Assembly (NCBI GenBank): GCA_963832725.1
Contig: CAWHVG010000007.1
Coordinates: 62,001 to 126,000 of the forward strand
DNA: 64,000 nt
From: JAEZBP01 sp963832725
GTDB taxonomy: Bacteria > Myxococcota_A > Polyangia > Polyangiales > Sandaracinaceae
Direction: 5' to 3'
The notes beneath the pieces are model-generated. The model worked only from the letters and a program-made list of their open reading frames with translations. It was not told where the DNA came from and searched no databases. Made by a program: the position numbers and the translations under genes. This document shows positions 25,702 to 35,165 of this stretch, piece by piece; the stretch's first letter is position 1, and the number at the start of each line of letters is the position of its first letter.

Positions 25702-27096
25702 CACACCCCTCCCTGGATGACGCGCAACCACTTGGAACTGCGAGCCTTTCGGGCGGATGGCCCGTCGATTGAAAATCCTCGTATCCGCAGGTGCTCACGC
25801 TGCGTGCCCACGAGCGTGGTCCACCGGCAATCTCTCGCCGCTCGGGCACAGGCGTCGAAGCGGCCCGAGGACCTCGGCATCGCTCTCGTGCGCGGGGGAT
25901 GGATGAGGAGCTCGTCCGCCGAGCGCGCGGGCAGACGGTCGTTCGGCTCGCGATCGGCGAGGCGTTCGTCGCGCTGGGGCAGGGCTGGCAGGAGCTCGGG
26001 TTCTCGCGCTTCGGCGACTATGTGCGCGAGCGCTGTCGACGGACGAGGCGTTGGGGCGAGGACACGCGGGCGTTGGCGCGGCGACTCTCGAGCCTGCCAA
26101 AGATCCGCGAGGCGCTGCTCCGTGGGGCGATCGGCTGGTGCATGGCGGAGGTGCTCGCGCGCTTCGCCACCGCCGAGGACGAGGAGGAGCTGCTCGAGGC
26201 CACGCGCGGGATGACGGTGCGGCAGGTGAAGCGCGTCTTGCGCGAGCGGGGCGGCGCGCAGCCCGAGCCGGAAGAGCGCGAGCGCTTCGGCACGCTCGAC
26301 ATCAGGGTGGACGCGGAGGAGGCGTGGATGCTCGAGGCCACGCGGCCGATGGTGGAGCTCCTCGATGGACGGGGCTCGCCCGGGGCGTGGCTCGAGTCGG
26401 TTCTGGCCGAGGCGCAGTGCGCGCTCTCGAACGTGGGCGCCGACGTGGACCTCACGCCGGAGGACGTCGCGGAGCGGCAGAGAGCCTGGGTGGAGAGCAT
26501 CGCCGCCGGGAAGCAGCGAATGGAGCGGCGCGAGGAGCACGCGGAGGGCTCGCTCCCGGCGATGCCCGAGGAGCAGGCGGTGCCGGTGATCGAGGAGATG
26601 CCCTGCGGGCCGCTCGCAATCGACCGGCGGCTGACGCGCGAGCTTTCGCCCCGGCTCGCGAGCTCCGATGTTCCCTTCGGGCGGCTGCTGGGGCGCTTCT
26701 TCCGCGCGCGCGGCTGGCACGTGCTCGGGTTCGCGAGCGAGGCGCACTACGCCCGGGAGCGATTGGGCATGTCCCGCTCGGCGGTGTACGCGCGCATCGC
26801 GCTGGCCAAGCAGGCGGTGCACCTCACTCAGGTCGCGGACGCGCTGCGCGAGGGCGCGATCGGATTCGAGGCGGCGGCCCTGCTCGGGCGCGTGGCCACG
26901 CCGGACACGGAGGACGCGTGGGTCGAGCGGGCGACACGGCGGACGCACAAGCACCTCGAGGAGGAGGTGAACGCGGCGCTGCAGATCGCGCGGATGATGC
27001 ACCTCGAGGACTTGCCCGGTCCGCCGAGCGCGGAGGAGATCGCGATCGTGCAATCGCTCGAGCGCGACATGAAGTGCGGGGCACCGGCCCCGCTCC

Positions 27097-27232
27097 GAAC
27101 CAACTCCTGCATTCGGTCGTCGCTGCATCCCGGCTCGCGGCGTTGCGCCTCGTCGAAAATAGCCCGCTATTCCTCCTCGGCGCGCCTTGCGAGCCGGGCG
27201 CATCGACGTCCTCGGTGCGACGGAGTTGGTTC
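27097..27232. repeat. 136-bp imperfect palindrome with gaaccaactcc ends
   Basis: The outer 11 bp are perfect inverted repeats (gaaccaactcc and ggagttggttc). Several inner blocks also pair (ccggctcgc with gcgagccgg), and the centre aatagc-cc-gctatt is perfect. The centre of the ends and the centre of the core coincide at 27164.5. It resembles a hairpin-type MITE or REP/BIME element. Confidence 0.8.
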
Positions 27233-27352
27233 TGTGCGGGGCCTACGCGCGCCGGGCGTTCGGGATCGAGCGGCAGGACGACGCGCGGGCTCGGCTCGAC
27301 GAAGCGCTGGCGGCCGCGCCCGAGAGCGTGTCCGCCGAGATGGCCCGCGATG

Positions 27353-27522
27353 CGCCAGATGTGAGAGGCGGAAATCGTGACCGGATGGCGGAGCGCGATG
27401 GGGCCCAGCTGTGGCTCGGTCCGACGAGGCGATGCCGAGTATCGTCGAGGAGGAACGGGCCGCAGATGGGCCCTATCCCGCCCGCGAAACGCGTTGCGAT
27501 TTCCGCCGAGCACATCTAGGCG
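27353..27522. repeat. 170-bp imperfect palindrome with cgcc-agatgtg ends
   Basis: The arms 27353-27411 and 27465-27522 pair along most of their length: cgccagatgtg with cacatctaggcg, ggcggaaatcg with cgatttccgcc, and ggggcccagctg with cagatgggccc. The loop is ~50 nt. It carries the stop codon that breaks the HNH gene. Its ends differ from those of the neighbouring palindrome, so it is a second element type. Confidence 0.75.
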
Positions 27523-27782
27523 TCCAGGACGGGCTGCGCTCGCTGATCCTCCTCGCGCGAGAGCGAGCGGGGGAGCTGAGCCCCGAGGAGGCGGAAGCCG
27601 CGTGTTCGGGAATGGTGGCGCCACCCCAGACGCCGGTTCCGATCATCGACATCGAGAATGAGGTCGTCGTGAAGGGTGGCGGCCCGGTCGTGGAGCTGCG
27701 GCCGGGCGTTCGCGATTCAGGTCTCGGCGATTCAGGCCTCGGCGAGCCGGTCCGAGCCGACACCGAGCTGGATGCCGCGATC

Positions 27783-27863
27783 GTCCAGATGTTCGGGAAC
27801 GCGGGAGCCGACGCAGTCCAGATGTTCGGGAACGCGGGAGCCGACGCAGTCCAGATGTTCGGG
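27783..27863. repeat. 33-bp tandem repeat, 2.5 copies
   Basis: Two perfect copies (27783-27815, 27816-27848) and the first 15 bases of a third. They add VQMFGNAGADA units in frame to the HNH protein and are likely to vary in length. Confidence 0.85.
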
Positions 27864-28435
27864 GATGAGCGGATCGAGCGCGATCACGTCCCGGCCGGAG
27901 GGCCGGAAGGGGGCCGGGCGGTGAGGCCCGAGGAAGGAGCGCCGGCGCGTCGACGCCAGGGGCGCGTGACCCTACGCGTTCGCGCCCGCGAAGAGACCAT
28001 TCTGCACTACCGAATGCTGGAGGCCGCGCACGAGCGGTCCGGCATCGGGGGGACATTCGTCCGTTTTCTGGTCGTCGCGTTCTGGTCGAGCTGGGCGGAA
28101 GTCCTGGGACGCACCAACGCGTGCGAAGAGATCCTCCGACGCGACGGATACGACTGCACCTCGCCGGTGTGCAGCAACCCGAGCGCGCCCGGCTCACACC
28201 ACGTCGTGTACCGGAGCCACGGCGGCGGCGACGAGGAGTGGAACCAGACGAGCCCGTGCTCGTTCTGCCACCTCGACGGCGAGCACGGCGGCCGGCTGCG
28301 GATCCGGGGCGAGGCGCCCGACCTGACCTGGATCATCGGCCGCACGCCCATCATGGAGGTGCACGGCCGCGAGCGCCGGCTGCTCTCGTGATCGGCGGCT
28401 CCTCGCCTCGAACTCCCAGCCGGGCGTCGCGGCGG

Positions 28436-29536
28436 TCAGGGCGCCGAGGCGTAGCCGGGGAAGACGAGGCGGGCGCGGTCGACCGGCGCGTCGGGGGCCA
28501 GGGCCGAAGGGATGGCGCTCGCGCTGAGCCGCGACTCGTCCGCGCCGGCGGCGACCAGCGCGCGGCGGAGCGCCTCGGAGCGGCGCTGGGCCATGCGGTC
28601 GCCGCCGCGGCCGCGCGAGGGAACCTGCGCCTGCACCTGCACCGGGCCGAAGGGGTGCGCGGCGATCAGCGAGACGAGGCGGAGGACGCGAGCTTCGGCG
28701 TGGCGGGCGAGCCCGTTGCCGCTGAAGAGACCCTCTGCTTCCACTGCGGTGCCCTCCGACAGCGCTTCCGCCGAAAAGCCGTCCGCCACTGCCGCCTCGG
28801 CGAGCTCGCGCGCGGCGTCCGGACCGGGGCCGGAGAGCTCGCGCCGCACCGCGCCGAGCGCAGTGAGCGCCTCGTGATGGGCGCGGTCGGCCGCGGCCAG
28901 GGCCGCCAGCGGATCGGTCCGCGCTCGTTCCGAGCTCGCCAGCGCTTCGGTGGCCGGCCCGAGCGCTTCCTCCGAGGCGCCGAGCGCCCGCGCCGCAGCC
29001 ATCGTCAGCTCCGCCCGCGCCCGCAGGGCCGCCGCGGCGCGCCGCAGATCCTGAGCCTGATCCATCGACACGCGGCCGCGCCGGGCGCCTCGCGATTCGT
29101 CTTCCTCGGCCTGCGTCAGCGCCCGCGCCTCTTCCTCCCGCGCCGCCCGCACCGACGCCGCCCGGGCCAGCTCGCGACCAATCGTCTGGCGCGCCTGCTC
29201 GTCCCGCCGCGCTTGCTGGAGCACGTTGGCGATGCGCACCTCGAGCTCGCGGCGAGCGTCCTCGTCGGTGACCCGCGCCGCTTCCGCTTCGGCCGCGTCG
29301 AGCAGCAGCCGAGCGCGCGTGGCGTAGTCCGCCGCGGCGTCGTAGTCCCCGCGAAGCTCCGCGTCCTCGGCCGCGTCGAGCGCGCTCTCCACGTCGCCGA
29401 CCAGGTCCGGCGCCCGCTCGCGCGCGGCTTCGGTCTCCGCCGAGTCCAGCCGCGCCCGCAGCTCGTCGGTCACGCCCGGGCGGCTGCCGCAGGCGGAGAT
29501 CGCGAGCGCGAAGACGACCGCTGCGCCGCGCTTCAT
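28436..29536 (-). CDS. DUF4398/OmpA-like envelope lipoprotein
   Basis: A 366-residue lipoprotein with signal MKRGAAVVFALAISACGSR. Residues ~25-240 are long Ala/Glu/Arg-rich helices (LDSAETEAARERAPDLV, then DYDAAADYATRARLLLDAAEAEA), typical of DUF4398-type periplasmic coiled coils. The C-terminal ~110 residues look like a degenerate OmpA domain (LARHAEARVLRLVSLIAAHP and RMAQRRSEALRRALVAAGADESRL), which in relatives binds peptidoglycan. Its ATG overlaps the stop of the upstream gene (ATGA), so the two are coupled. It probably links the outer membrane to the wall. Confidence 0.7.
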   Translation of the reverse strand: MKRGAAVVFALAISACGSRPGVTDELRARLDSAETEAARERAPDLVGDVESALDAAEDAELRGDYDAAADYATRARLLLDAAEAEAARVTDEDARRELEVRIANVLQQARRDEQARQTIGRELARAASVRAAREEEARALTQAEEDESRGARRGRVSMDQAQDLRRAAAALRARAELTMAAARALGASEEALGPATEALASSERARTDPLAALAAADRAHHEALTALGAVRRELSGPGPDAARELAEAAVADGFSAEALSEGTAVEAEGLFSGNGLARHAEARVLRLVSLIAAHPFGPVQVQAQVPSRGRGGDRMAQRRSEALRRALVAAGADESRLSASAIPSALAPDAPVDRARLVFPGYASAP

Positions 29537-30330
29537 TCTTCTTCCTCCGGCGCCGGCTCGTTTGCTTCCGGAGGTCCTTGCTCGCCGCCGTCGCGCAGCA
29601 CCCGCGCCCGCTCGGTCATCGCCTGCGAGAGGGCGTCGCGGGCCGTCACCGCTCGGGCTTCCGCTCCGCGCAGCCGGTGGCGGGCGTCTTCCAGCGCGCG
29701 GGCCGCGTCGTGGCGGGCGGCCAGCCGCTCGGCGAGCACCAGCGCGGCCTCCGCGATCGACCGAGCGCGCGCCGCAGCGGCCTCGTGACCCGACCGGGCT
29801 TCCCGCGCCGCCGTCCGGAGCGCCTGCCGGGCATGGGTCAGCGCCGGCGCCGCCGCCTCGGCGCTCGGCAACCCGGTGACTCGCTCGTAGCGCGCGCGCA
29901 GCTCGCTGTCGGATGCTTGGCTGTCGGATGCTTGGCTGTCGGATGCTTGGCTGTCGGATGCTTGGCTGTCGGATGCTTGGCTGTCGGATGCTTCGCTGCC
30001 CGATGCTTCGCTGTCGGATGCTTCGCTGTCGGATGCCTCGCCACCATTCGCCGGTGCGGTCGACGGGCGTGTGCTCGCCGGCTGGTTCGCGTTCGCGTCG
30101 GGCCGGTCGTCCTGGCTCGCCGGCTCGTCGTTCGCGTCGGGCTGGTTCGCGTCCCCCGGCTCGGACCCGGGCGGCGTCGCCGGCTGCGGTGCGTTGGCCG
30201 GGGCGGTCTCAGGCGGCGCGTCCTGGGCGAGCACCGGGCGTGGAGTCAGGGCCAGCGCACCGAGGAGGATGGGAAGGATGGCCCCGGCAGTACCCGGGAG
30301 CGAGCTCCATGGCGCCCGATCGCTCGTCAC
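29533..30330 (-). CDS. Exported DUF4398-like protein with Ser-Asp repeats
   Basis: A 265-residue exported protein if started at GTG 30330, which gives a clean signal peptide (TAGAILPILLGALALTPRPVLAQDA); an ATG at 30366 would add 12 residues. The mature protein begins with a Pro/Ala/Asn linker and a run of ASDSQ/ASDSE pentapeptides. It ends with a DUF4398-like helical region (PALTHARQALRTAAREARSGHEAAAARARSIAEAALVLAERL split by short loops). It overlaps and is translationally coupled to the OmpA-like lipoprotein gene. The two helical domains are alike, suggesting they act as a pair in the periplasm. Confidence 0.65.
   Translation of the reverse strand: MTSDRAPWSSLPGTAGAILPILLGALALTPRPVLAQDAPPETAPANAPQPATPPGSEPGDANQPDANDEPASQDDRPDANANQPASTRPSTAPANGGEASDSEASDSEASGSEASDSQASDSQASDSQASDSQASDSQASDSELRARYERVTGLPSAEAAAPALTHARQALRTAAREARSGHEAAAARARSIAEAALVLAERLAARHDAARALEDARHRLRGAEARAVTARDALSQAMTERARVLRDGGEQGPPEANEPAPEEEE
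29904..30040. repeat. 15-bp tandem repeat, about nine copies
   Basis: Unit ggatgcttggctgtc (right-hand copies have ttcg for ttgg) repeats in frame and encodes ASDSQ or ASDSE on the minus strand. Copy number probably varies. Confidence 0.85.
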
Positions 30331-30455
30331 CTCTCGCGTCGCTCCACCGGCGCGCCGCGGCTCCATCCCCTGGACCGCTTCGTCACGCGCGACGGCGCAT
30401 CGCGTTCGGCGACGCTCGGTCCCTTCTTGCGGCGAGATCGACGCCACGGGCCCGA

Positions 30456-30935
30456 TCAATCGGCCGCCGGCGCCGAGGCTTCCTGCTGCAACGCCTTGGC
30501 GGCTTCGACCACCAAGCGGTCGAACGCGCGCCACCACGAGCCGGGCTGCTGCCCGCGAAGCTCCTGCGCCCGCCCCTTGAGCTCCTCGCAGCGCGCCTCG
30601 GCGAGCTCGAAGCGCGCCTGCAAGCGGTCGAGCACCTTCGTCTCCGACGGATCCTCTACCTCGTCGGCCAGCGCCATCCACGCGGCGCAGAGGAAGATGA
30701 GCTCCCGATCGCGCGCGTTCAGGCGCCCCACGTCGAGGTCCTCGGGCCGGATGGGCCGGCGCTCGGGGGAGGTCAGGTCGCGATCGCCCGGCAGCACCAG
30801 GCCGAGGCCCATCGCTGCCGCCTGCGCGGCCTGCCGCTCCTCGTCGGCGAGCGTACGGTCCGCCCACGCCACGCTCATCAGCGCTTCGAGCAGAACCTCG
30901 CGTGCCTCGGCCGAAATCGCGTCCAGGGCGCCCAT
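30456..30935 (-). CDS. TerB-like helical protein
   Basis: A 159-residue protein. Residues 10-40 show the TerB start pattern VLLEALMSVAWADRTLADEER, with the acidic pair after the first helix. Residues ~70-95 repeat it (ELIFLCAAWMALADEVEDPSE). Between them is a loop with RPIRPEDLDVGRL. The C-terminal helix is basic and Gln-rich. There is no signal peptide. It may be a stress- or metal-linked cytoplasmic protein like that encoded at 10565, with which it shares only the fold pattern. It is divergent from the MoxR-vWA genes. Confidence 0.55.
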   Translation of the reverse strand: MGALDAISAEAREVLLEALMSVAWADRTLADEERQAAQAAAMGLGLVLPGDRDLTSPERRPIRPEDLDVGRLNARDRELIFLCAAWMALADEVEDPSETKVLDRLQARFELAEARCEELKGRAQELRGQQPGSWWRAFDRLVVEAAKALQQEASAPAAD

Positions 30936-31103
30936 CCTCGCCTGCTTTCTCCGGCGCCGCCGCCGGTTTGGGCGCTGAGGATACCCTCATCCGCCAGCGC
31001 GTGCCCGCGCGGATCGCACTCTCCCGGCCCGGCTGGCTCCGTCCCGAATCCCGGTGCTCCCACGAGCCTTCCCGTCGTCCCGCGAACTGCCTCTCGCGCT
31101 CCT

Positions 31104-31158
31104 CCGAACGTCGGAAAGACGCGTGAAACGGGATCCCTTCGGATCACCCGACGTTCGG
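31104..31158. promoter_or_regulatory. Long inverted repeat upstream of the MoxR-vWA genes
   Basis: Perfect 11-bp arms, ccgaacgtcgg (31104) and ccgacgttcgg (31148), are separated by 33 bp that contain a smaller ggatcccttcggatc hairpin. It lies 120 bp before the first gene of the system, in the divergent gap 30936-31276 that otherwise shows nothing clear. It could be an operator or a structured leader. Confidence 0.45.
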
Positions 31159-31276
31159 GCGAAAGATCCGGGCTCGAGGGCGGACGGAGCGCATGCGAAC
31201 GCGTACCCGAACGCGGCCTGCCCGGAGTCCTTGGGCCGGGCCATGGCGGGGCCTCCGAACGTGCTACCTTCCGCCC

Positions 31277-32796
31277 GTGCTCGAGCGTGCGGCCCTGCAT
31301 CAGACCCGCTTCCGCACTCCGGGCGTCTCCCCCGACGCCCGGGGCGTGGTGCTCGGCCAGAAGGGGGTCGTGCTCTTCCCCTCGCTCGACCGACTGGTCG
31401 CGTTCTTGCGCGCCTACGGCGAGGAGGGATCGCTCGACGAGCTCTTGCCGGGCATGACCTTGCGGCGGGTGGTCACGCCGCTGAAGACACGCGAGATCGT
31501 CCTCCTCTGCGCCGCGGAGTCGAGCTACCGGATGGACCGCGTGGCCTCGGTGGCGAAGCTGGCCGGCGGGCTGGTCTTCACCGGCACGGCGCGCCACTTC
31601 GTGAAGTACCGCGACGCGGCATCGCCCCTCGGCTACGACGTCGAGGAGCTGCTCGACGAGCGCGCGGACGTGGTCCTCTATCACGACAGCTTCCGGCAGG
31701 CGTACGCGTTCGAGCGCGAGATCGGCTTCCGTGAGCTGGTGATGAAGCTCGAGCCGGTCCGCGTGCCGCCTTCGGAACGCCGCATGCCCGCGCGCCTCTT
31801 CGTCACGGCCGAGGTCGGCATCGGCGGCGCGCTGGTCGGCTACCTCTTCCGGTGGCGGGTCCGCGCGCGAGCCGCGTTCGCCGAGTGGCCGAGCGAGTCC
31901 GCCTTCGACGACACCACCCGCCGCCTCTACCTCTTCGACGTGGACGACGCGCCGCCGCGGATCGTGGCGCTGATGATGGCCCTGCCGGGCGTGAACGTCT
32001 TCGAGCCGATCGGCGCGAGCTTCGCGGTCGAGCTCGGCTTCAGGCATCCCATCGCGCTCGAGAGCTGCCGCAGCATCTTCGACGACGAGGCGTTGACCCT
32101 CTTCCGGGGCGACGGTCGGGTCGTGTTGGTCGATCCCGCGCCGCCCTTCGCGCCGGTCCGTTCGTTGGTGCGCACGCCGCTGAGCTTGGACACGGCCGAC
32201 GCGGTCGCACCCGCCAAGCCGAGCGGCGCCGAGCTGGCGTTCCAGCTCCCGCTCAAGCTCGACAGCCTCCATGGCGCCGTGGCGCAACGTGGTGGCCACG
32301 ATGATCCCGGCGGCCGAGCGACCGTGGTTGGCGCGGATGCTCTACGCGCTGCCGCCGCGCACGCTCTCCACCCTGAAGATGGCGATCGCGGACGACCGCG
32401 TGTACCTCCTCGATCCGGGCGGGATCGAGGGTGTGCCGCTCGGCCGCTTCTACTCCGAGGTCGCCGAGCGCATCTACGTGCCGGCCGGCATGACGCTGGT
32501 GCCCGCGGTCGCGCCTCAGGTGCTGAGCGATTCTCGTCTCCGACCGCCAGGGTGGGCACGTCTTCTTCGAGCCCGACGATGCGGCGCCGCGGGTGGTGCC
32601 GGGCAACGCGTTCGGGCCCATCTCCCGTCAGGTGCTGCGCGATGTCGCGGGCATGGTCGTCCACGCCGACGCGCCCGATCAGTTCGACCCGCCGCTGCCG
32701 CTGATGCAGTACGGCGACGCGAGGCGCTTCCCGCTGTGGGGCGTTCCCGGCAAGGACGGCCCTCTGACGACGCCGGACTCGGACGACGAGACGTGA
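31277..32796 (+). CDS. MoxR-vWA system component, first gene (two +1 frame breaks)
   Basis: Removing one base at 32269-32270 (giving LDSLMAPWRNVV) and one in GATTC at 32529-32533 (giving VLSDLVSDRQGG) restores a 505-residue protein. It has a beta-rich N-terminal part (GVVLGQKGVVLFPSLDRLVAF), a middle with RLFVTAEVGIGGALVGYLF and RIVALMMALPGVNVFEPIG, and a C-terminal region with KMAIADDRVYLLDP and RIYVPAGMTLVPAV. It does not match a well-known enzyme. Its place as the first of five overlapping or tightly spaced genes around MoxR and vWA proteins matches the accessory 'X' subunits of MoxR-vWA ternary systems. The stop overlaps the next start (GTGA). Exact subunit class is not assigned. Confidence 0.65.
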
Positions 32797-33957
32797 GCGA
32801 CACGGAGAAGCTGCAGAGGCGCTTCGACGCGCTCGTGTCCGGCTTCGTCGCGCCGCTCCTCGGCGGGCACACCGTGCAGCTCGGCCAGGCCATCGCGCCG
32901 GGAGCCATCACCTACTTCGAGCACGCGGGCAGCGGCGACGCGACGGCGGATGCCGAGATCTTCGACCGTCTCCACCGCGGCGCGTCGTCGATCGCCGGCG
33001 TGCGGACCGTGCCGTGGCCGAGCCGCGACCTCTTGCTGCTCGCCATGGCCGCCCACGATCTCGTGCTCTTGACCGACCCGATGCTCGACCGTGCCTTCGC
33101 GCGAGGTGCTCTGAACCAGATCGCGGGCTGGATTCGACGAGATCATCGCCGCCGTCGCGCCGCCGACCACCCGCGCCGATGCGCTCGCGCGGCACGCCTT
33201 GCTCGATCCGCTCCCGGCGCTCCGCCGCAAGGACATCACCGCCAAGACGTGGGCCTACACCTATCACTTCATCGGCCGGCCGACCGACGCCAGCGTCTTG
33301 ACCCGCCCCCTCTTCGGCACGTTCAAGGAGAGCGCGCAGCTCCACGATCTGGTCGAGCTCCTGAACGAGCTGGACGGGCGCGCTTCGATCGGCGCCACGC
33401 GAAGGCTGCGCGAGCTCTTGAGCCGATCGCCGGTCACCGAGCTCTTGCGCCTCGAGCTCTGCAAAGAGTTCCGCTTCGGGCTGGCGACCTTGGCCGTGTT
33501 GAGCGACGACGCCATCCGCGGGGGCATCGCGCGCGCCATCGTCGACCGCGGCGAGTGGAAGGCGGCGCCGCGGCTCGGTCGCGCGCTGGCCGATCCGATG
33601 CTCCACCACGCGCCGCCGGCGCACCTCTACTACGCGCTGGCCCTCTGCTTCGAAGTGCAGATGACGGCGACGCTCGACGTCCCCGGGCCGGCGTTGCCGA
33701 ATACCCTCGACCTGTCCAACCCGGACGCGGCGCGCTATGCCGCGGTCCTTCCCGCTTTCTTCGAGGACGAGACGATGATCGACGAGATCCGCGCGTTCGA
33801 CGACACCGATCGGATCGACGTGCAACAGCGCTGCGCTCGCCTGGCGTCGGCCCTGCCGCCGGAGGTACGCGAGGAGGTGGCGCCGCTGGTACGCCGCTGT
33901 CAGCGCCCCGGAACGTCGCCCGCGCCCGCCCTTCCCAACCTGGAGGTACGCCCGTGA
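32793..33957 (+). CDS. MoxR-vWA system component, second gene (one +1 frame break)
   Basis: A helical protein of 387 residues once GATTC at 33131-33135 is read as GATC (giving AGWIDEIIAAVAPP). Features are LQRRFDALVSGFVAPLL at the start, then LLDPLPALRRKDITAKTWAYTYHF and a run of HEAT-like helices (SPVTELLRLELCKEFRFGL, then GIARAIVDRGEWKAAPRL). GTG start and preceding TGA overlap by four bases; its own stop overlaps the MoxR start in the same way, so the three genes are translated in step. It is probably an adaptor or substrate-recognition subunit for the MoxR ATPase. No catalytic motif is seen. Confidence 0.65.
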
Positions 33958-35132
33958 GCCTGCCGGCTTCTCAGACCGTCCAGCGCCTGCAGCAGGTAGC
34001 GCGCTCGCTGGAGGCCTCTTTCCTCGGCAAGTCCGAGGCCGTGCGGCTCATGCTCGTCGCCTCGCTGGCGGGCGAGCACATGGTGTTGATCGGCCCGCCC
34101 GGCACGGCGAAGAGCGCGTTGATCCGCATGTTCGCCAAGCTGGTGGATGCGACGTACTTCGAGTACCTCCTCACGCGTTTCACCGAGCCGAACGAGATCT
34201 TCGGCCCCATCGACATCCAGGCGTTCCGCAGCGGCGAGTACCAGCGCCGGATGGACGGGATGCTTCCTCAAGCGGAGATCGTCTTCCTCGACGAGGTGTT
34301 CAAGGCCAACAGCGCGATCTTGAACTCGCTCCTGTCGGTGCTGAACGAGCGCGTCTACACCATCGGCAGCAACGTCGTCCAGACGCCTCTGATCAGCGCA
34401 TTCGGCGCGTCCAACGAGGTCCCGAACGACGAAGACCTGATGGCGGTCTTCGACCGCTTCCTGCTGCGCGTGCGGAGCGAGAACCTCGACAGCTACCACT
34501 TCCAGGATCTCCTCCAGCGCGGGATCATGCACGAGGTCGGCAAGCTCAGCGGCGAGTACGCCCGCATGCAGCCGATCCTGCCGAGCCAGGCGCTGCACGA
34601 CCTCAAGGGCGTGTTCGCGCAGCGCATGCGGAGCTTCCCGGAGGACTTCCTGAGCACCTACAAGGGGCTCGTCTTCCAGATCCGCGCGGAGGGCGTGTCC
34701 ATGAGCGACCGCCGCGCGATCAAGCTGCTCAAGCTCTTCGCCGCCAGCGCCATGCTCGACGGCCGCGCGGCGCCGGACAACAGCGACTTCTTCATCCTCC
34801 GGCACATCTGGAACAACCTCGATCAGGCGGAGATCCTGGACGGGATCGTGGGCCCCGTGCTCGAGGCGCACTATCGCGAGCATCCGGACGCGCGGCGCTT
34901 CGGCGCGGCGGACGTCGGCATGGACGCGCTGATCGCGGAGATCAACCGGATCCGCGAGCTTCTCACCGGCGATCGTCCGCTCAGCGACATCCAGCTCTTC
35001 AGCCAGCTCAAGGCGCTCAACGAGATCAAGGCGGCCCTCTCGGCGATCGGCACCCAGCCGGCGCAGGAGGCCATCGCGCGCGTCGACCAGCTCCTCGGCC
35101 ACGTCTTCCAGTCCGGGAAGTTCAGCCAGTAA
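33954..35132 (+). CDS. MoxR-family AAA+ ATPase
   Basis: A 392-residue AAA+ protein of the MoxR/RavA clade. The Walker A GPPGTAKSAL is at residue 47, the Walker B AEIVFLDEVFKA at 107, and sensor 1 ISAFGASNEVPND near 147. VFDRFLLRVRSE carries the arginine-finger region, and a helical lid with ISMSDRR-type sensor 2 (GVSMSDRRAIKLLKLFAASAML) follows. TGGAGGTACGCCC precedes the GTG start. MoxR ATPases remodel or activate partner proteins together with a vWA-domain protein, encoded next. The gene overlaps the one before it by four bases. All ATPase motifs are intact. Confidence 0.9.
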   Translation: MSLPASQTVQRLQQVARSLEASFLGKSEAVRLMLVASLAGEHMVLIGPPGTAKSALIRMFAKLVDATYFEYLLTRFTEPNEIFGPIDIQAFRSGEYQRRMDGMLPQAEIVFLDEVFKANSAILNSLLSVLNERVYTIGSNVVQTPLISAFGASNEVPNDEDLMAVFDRFLLRVRSENLDSYHFQDLLQRGIMHEVGKLSGEYARMQPILPSQALHDLKGVFAQRMRSFPEDFLSTYKGLVFQIRAEGVSMSDRRAIKLLKLFAASAMLDGRAAPDNSDFFILRHIWNNLDQAEILDGIVGPVLEAHYREHPDARRFGAADVGMDALIAEINRIRELLTGDRPLSDIQLFSQLKALNEIKAALSAIGTQPAQEAIARVDQLLGHVFQSGKFSQ

Positions 35133-35165
35133 GAAGCCCGGACCGAACCTTCACCGAGAGAGTCG

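Larger units (their letters stand above)
25899..28391 (+). pseudogene. HNH endonuclease gene interrupted by palindromic elements
   Basis: Two stretches in the same frame form one large HNH protein of a type with several copies in myxobacterial genomes. The first (25899 to ~27090) has two helical DUF222-like segments, including QELGFSRFGDYVRER and, later, AIGWCMAEVLARFA. The second (~27530-28391) has the conserved LRVRAREETILHYRMLEAAHERS segment, then GYDCTSPVCSNP, GSHHVVYRSHGGGDEE and SFCHLDGEHGGR, which hold the HNH His/Asn residues and zinc-type Cys pairs. Between them lie two long imperfect palindromes, and an in-frame TGA at 27378-27380 stops translation inside the second one. The downstream part also has a 33-bp tandem repeat giving VQMFGNAGADA. 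Either the elements inserted and killed the gene, or the C-terminal HNH half is translated separately. Confidence 0.65.

Noticed and set aside
20883..28391. Prophage or integrative element
   Set aside because: I see no integrase, phage structural gene, attachment site repeats or tRNA at the border; it is better called an accessory region.
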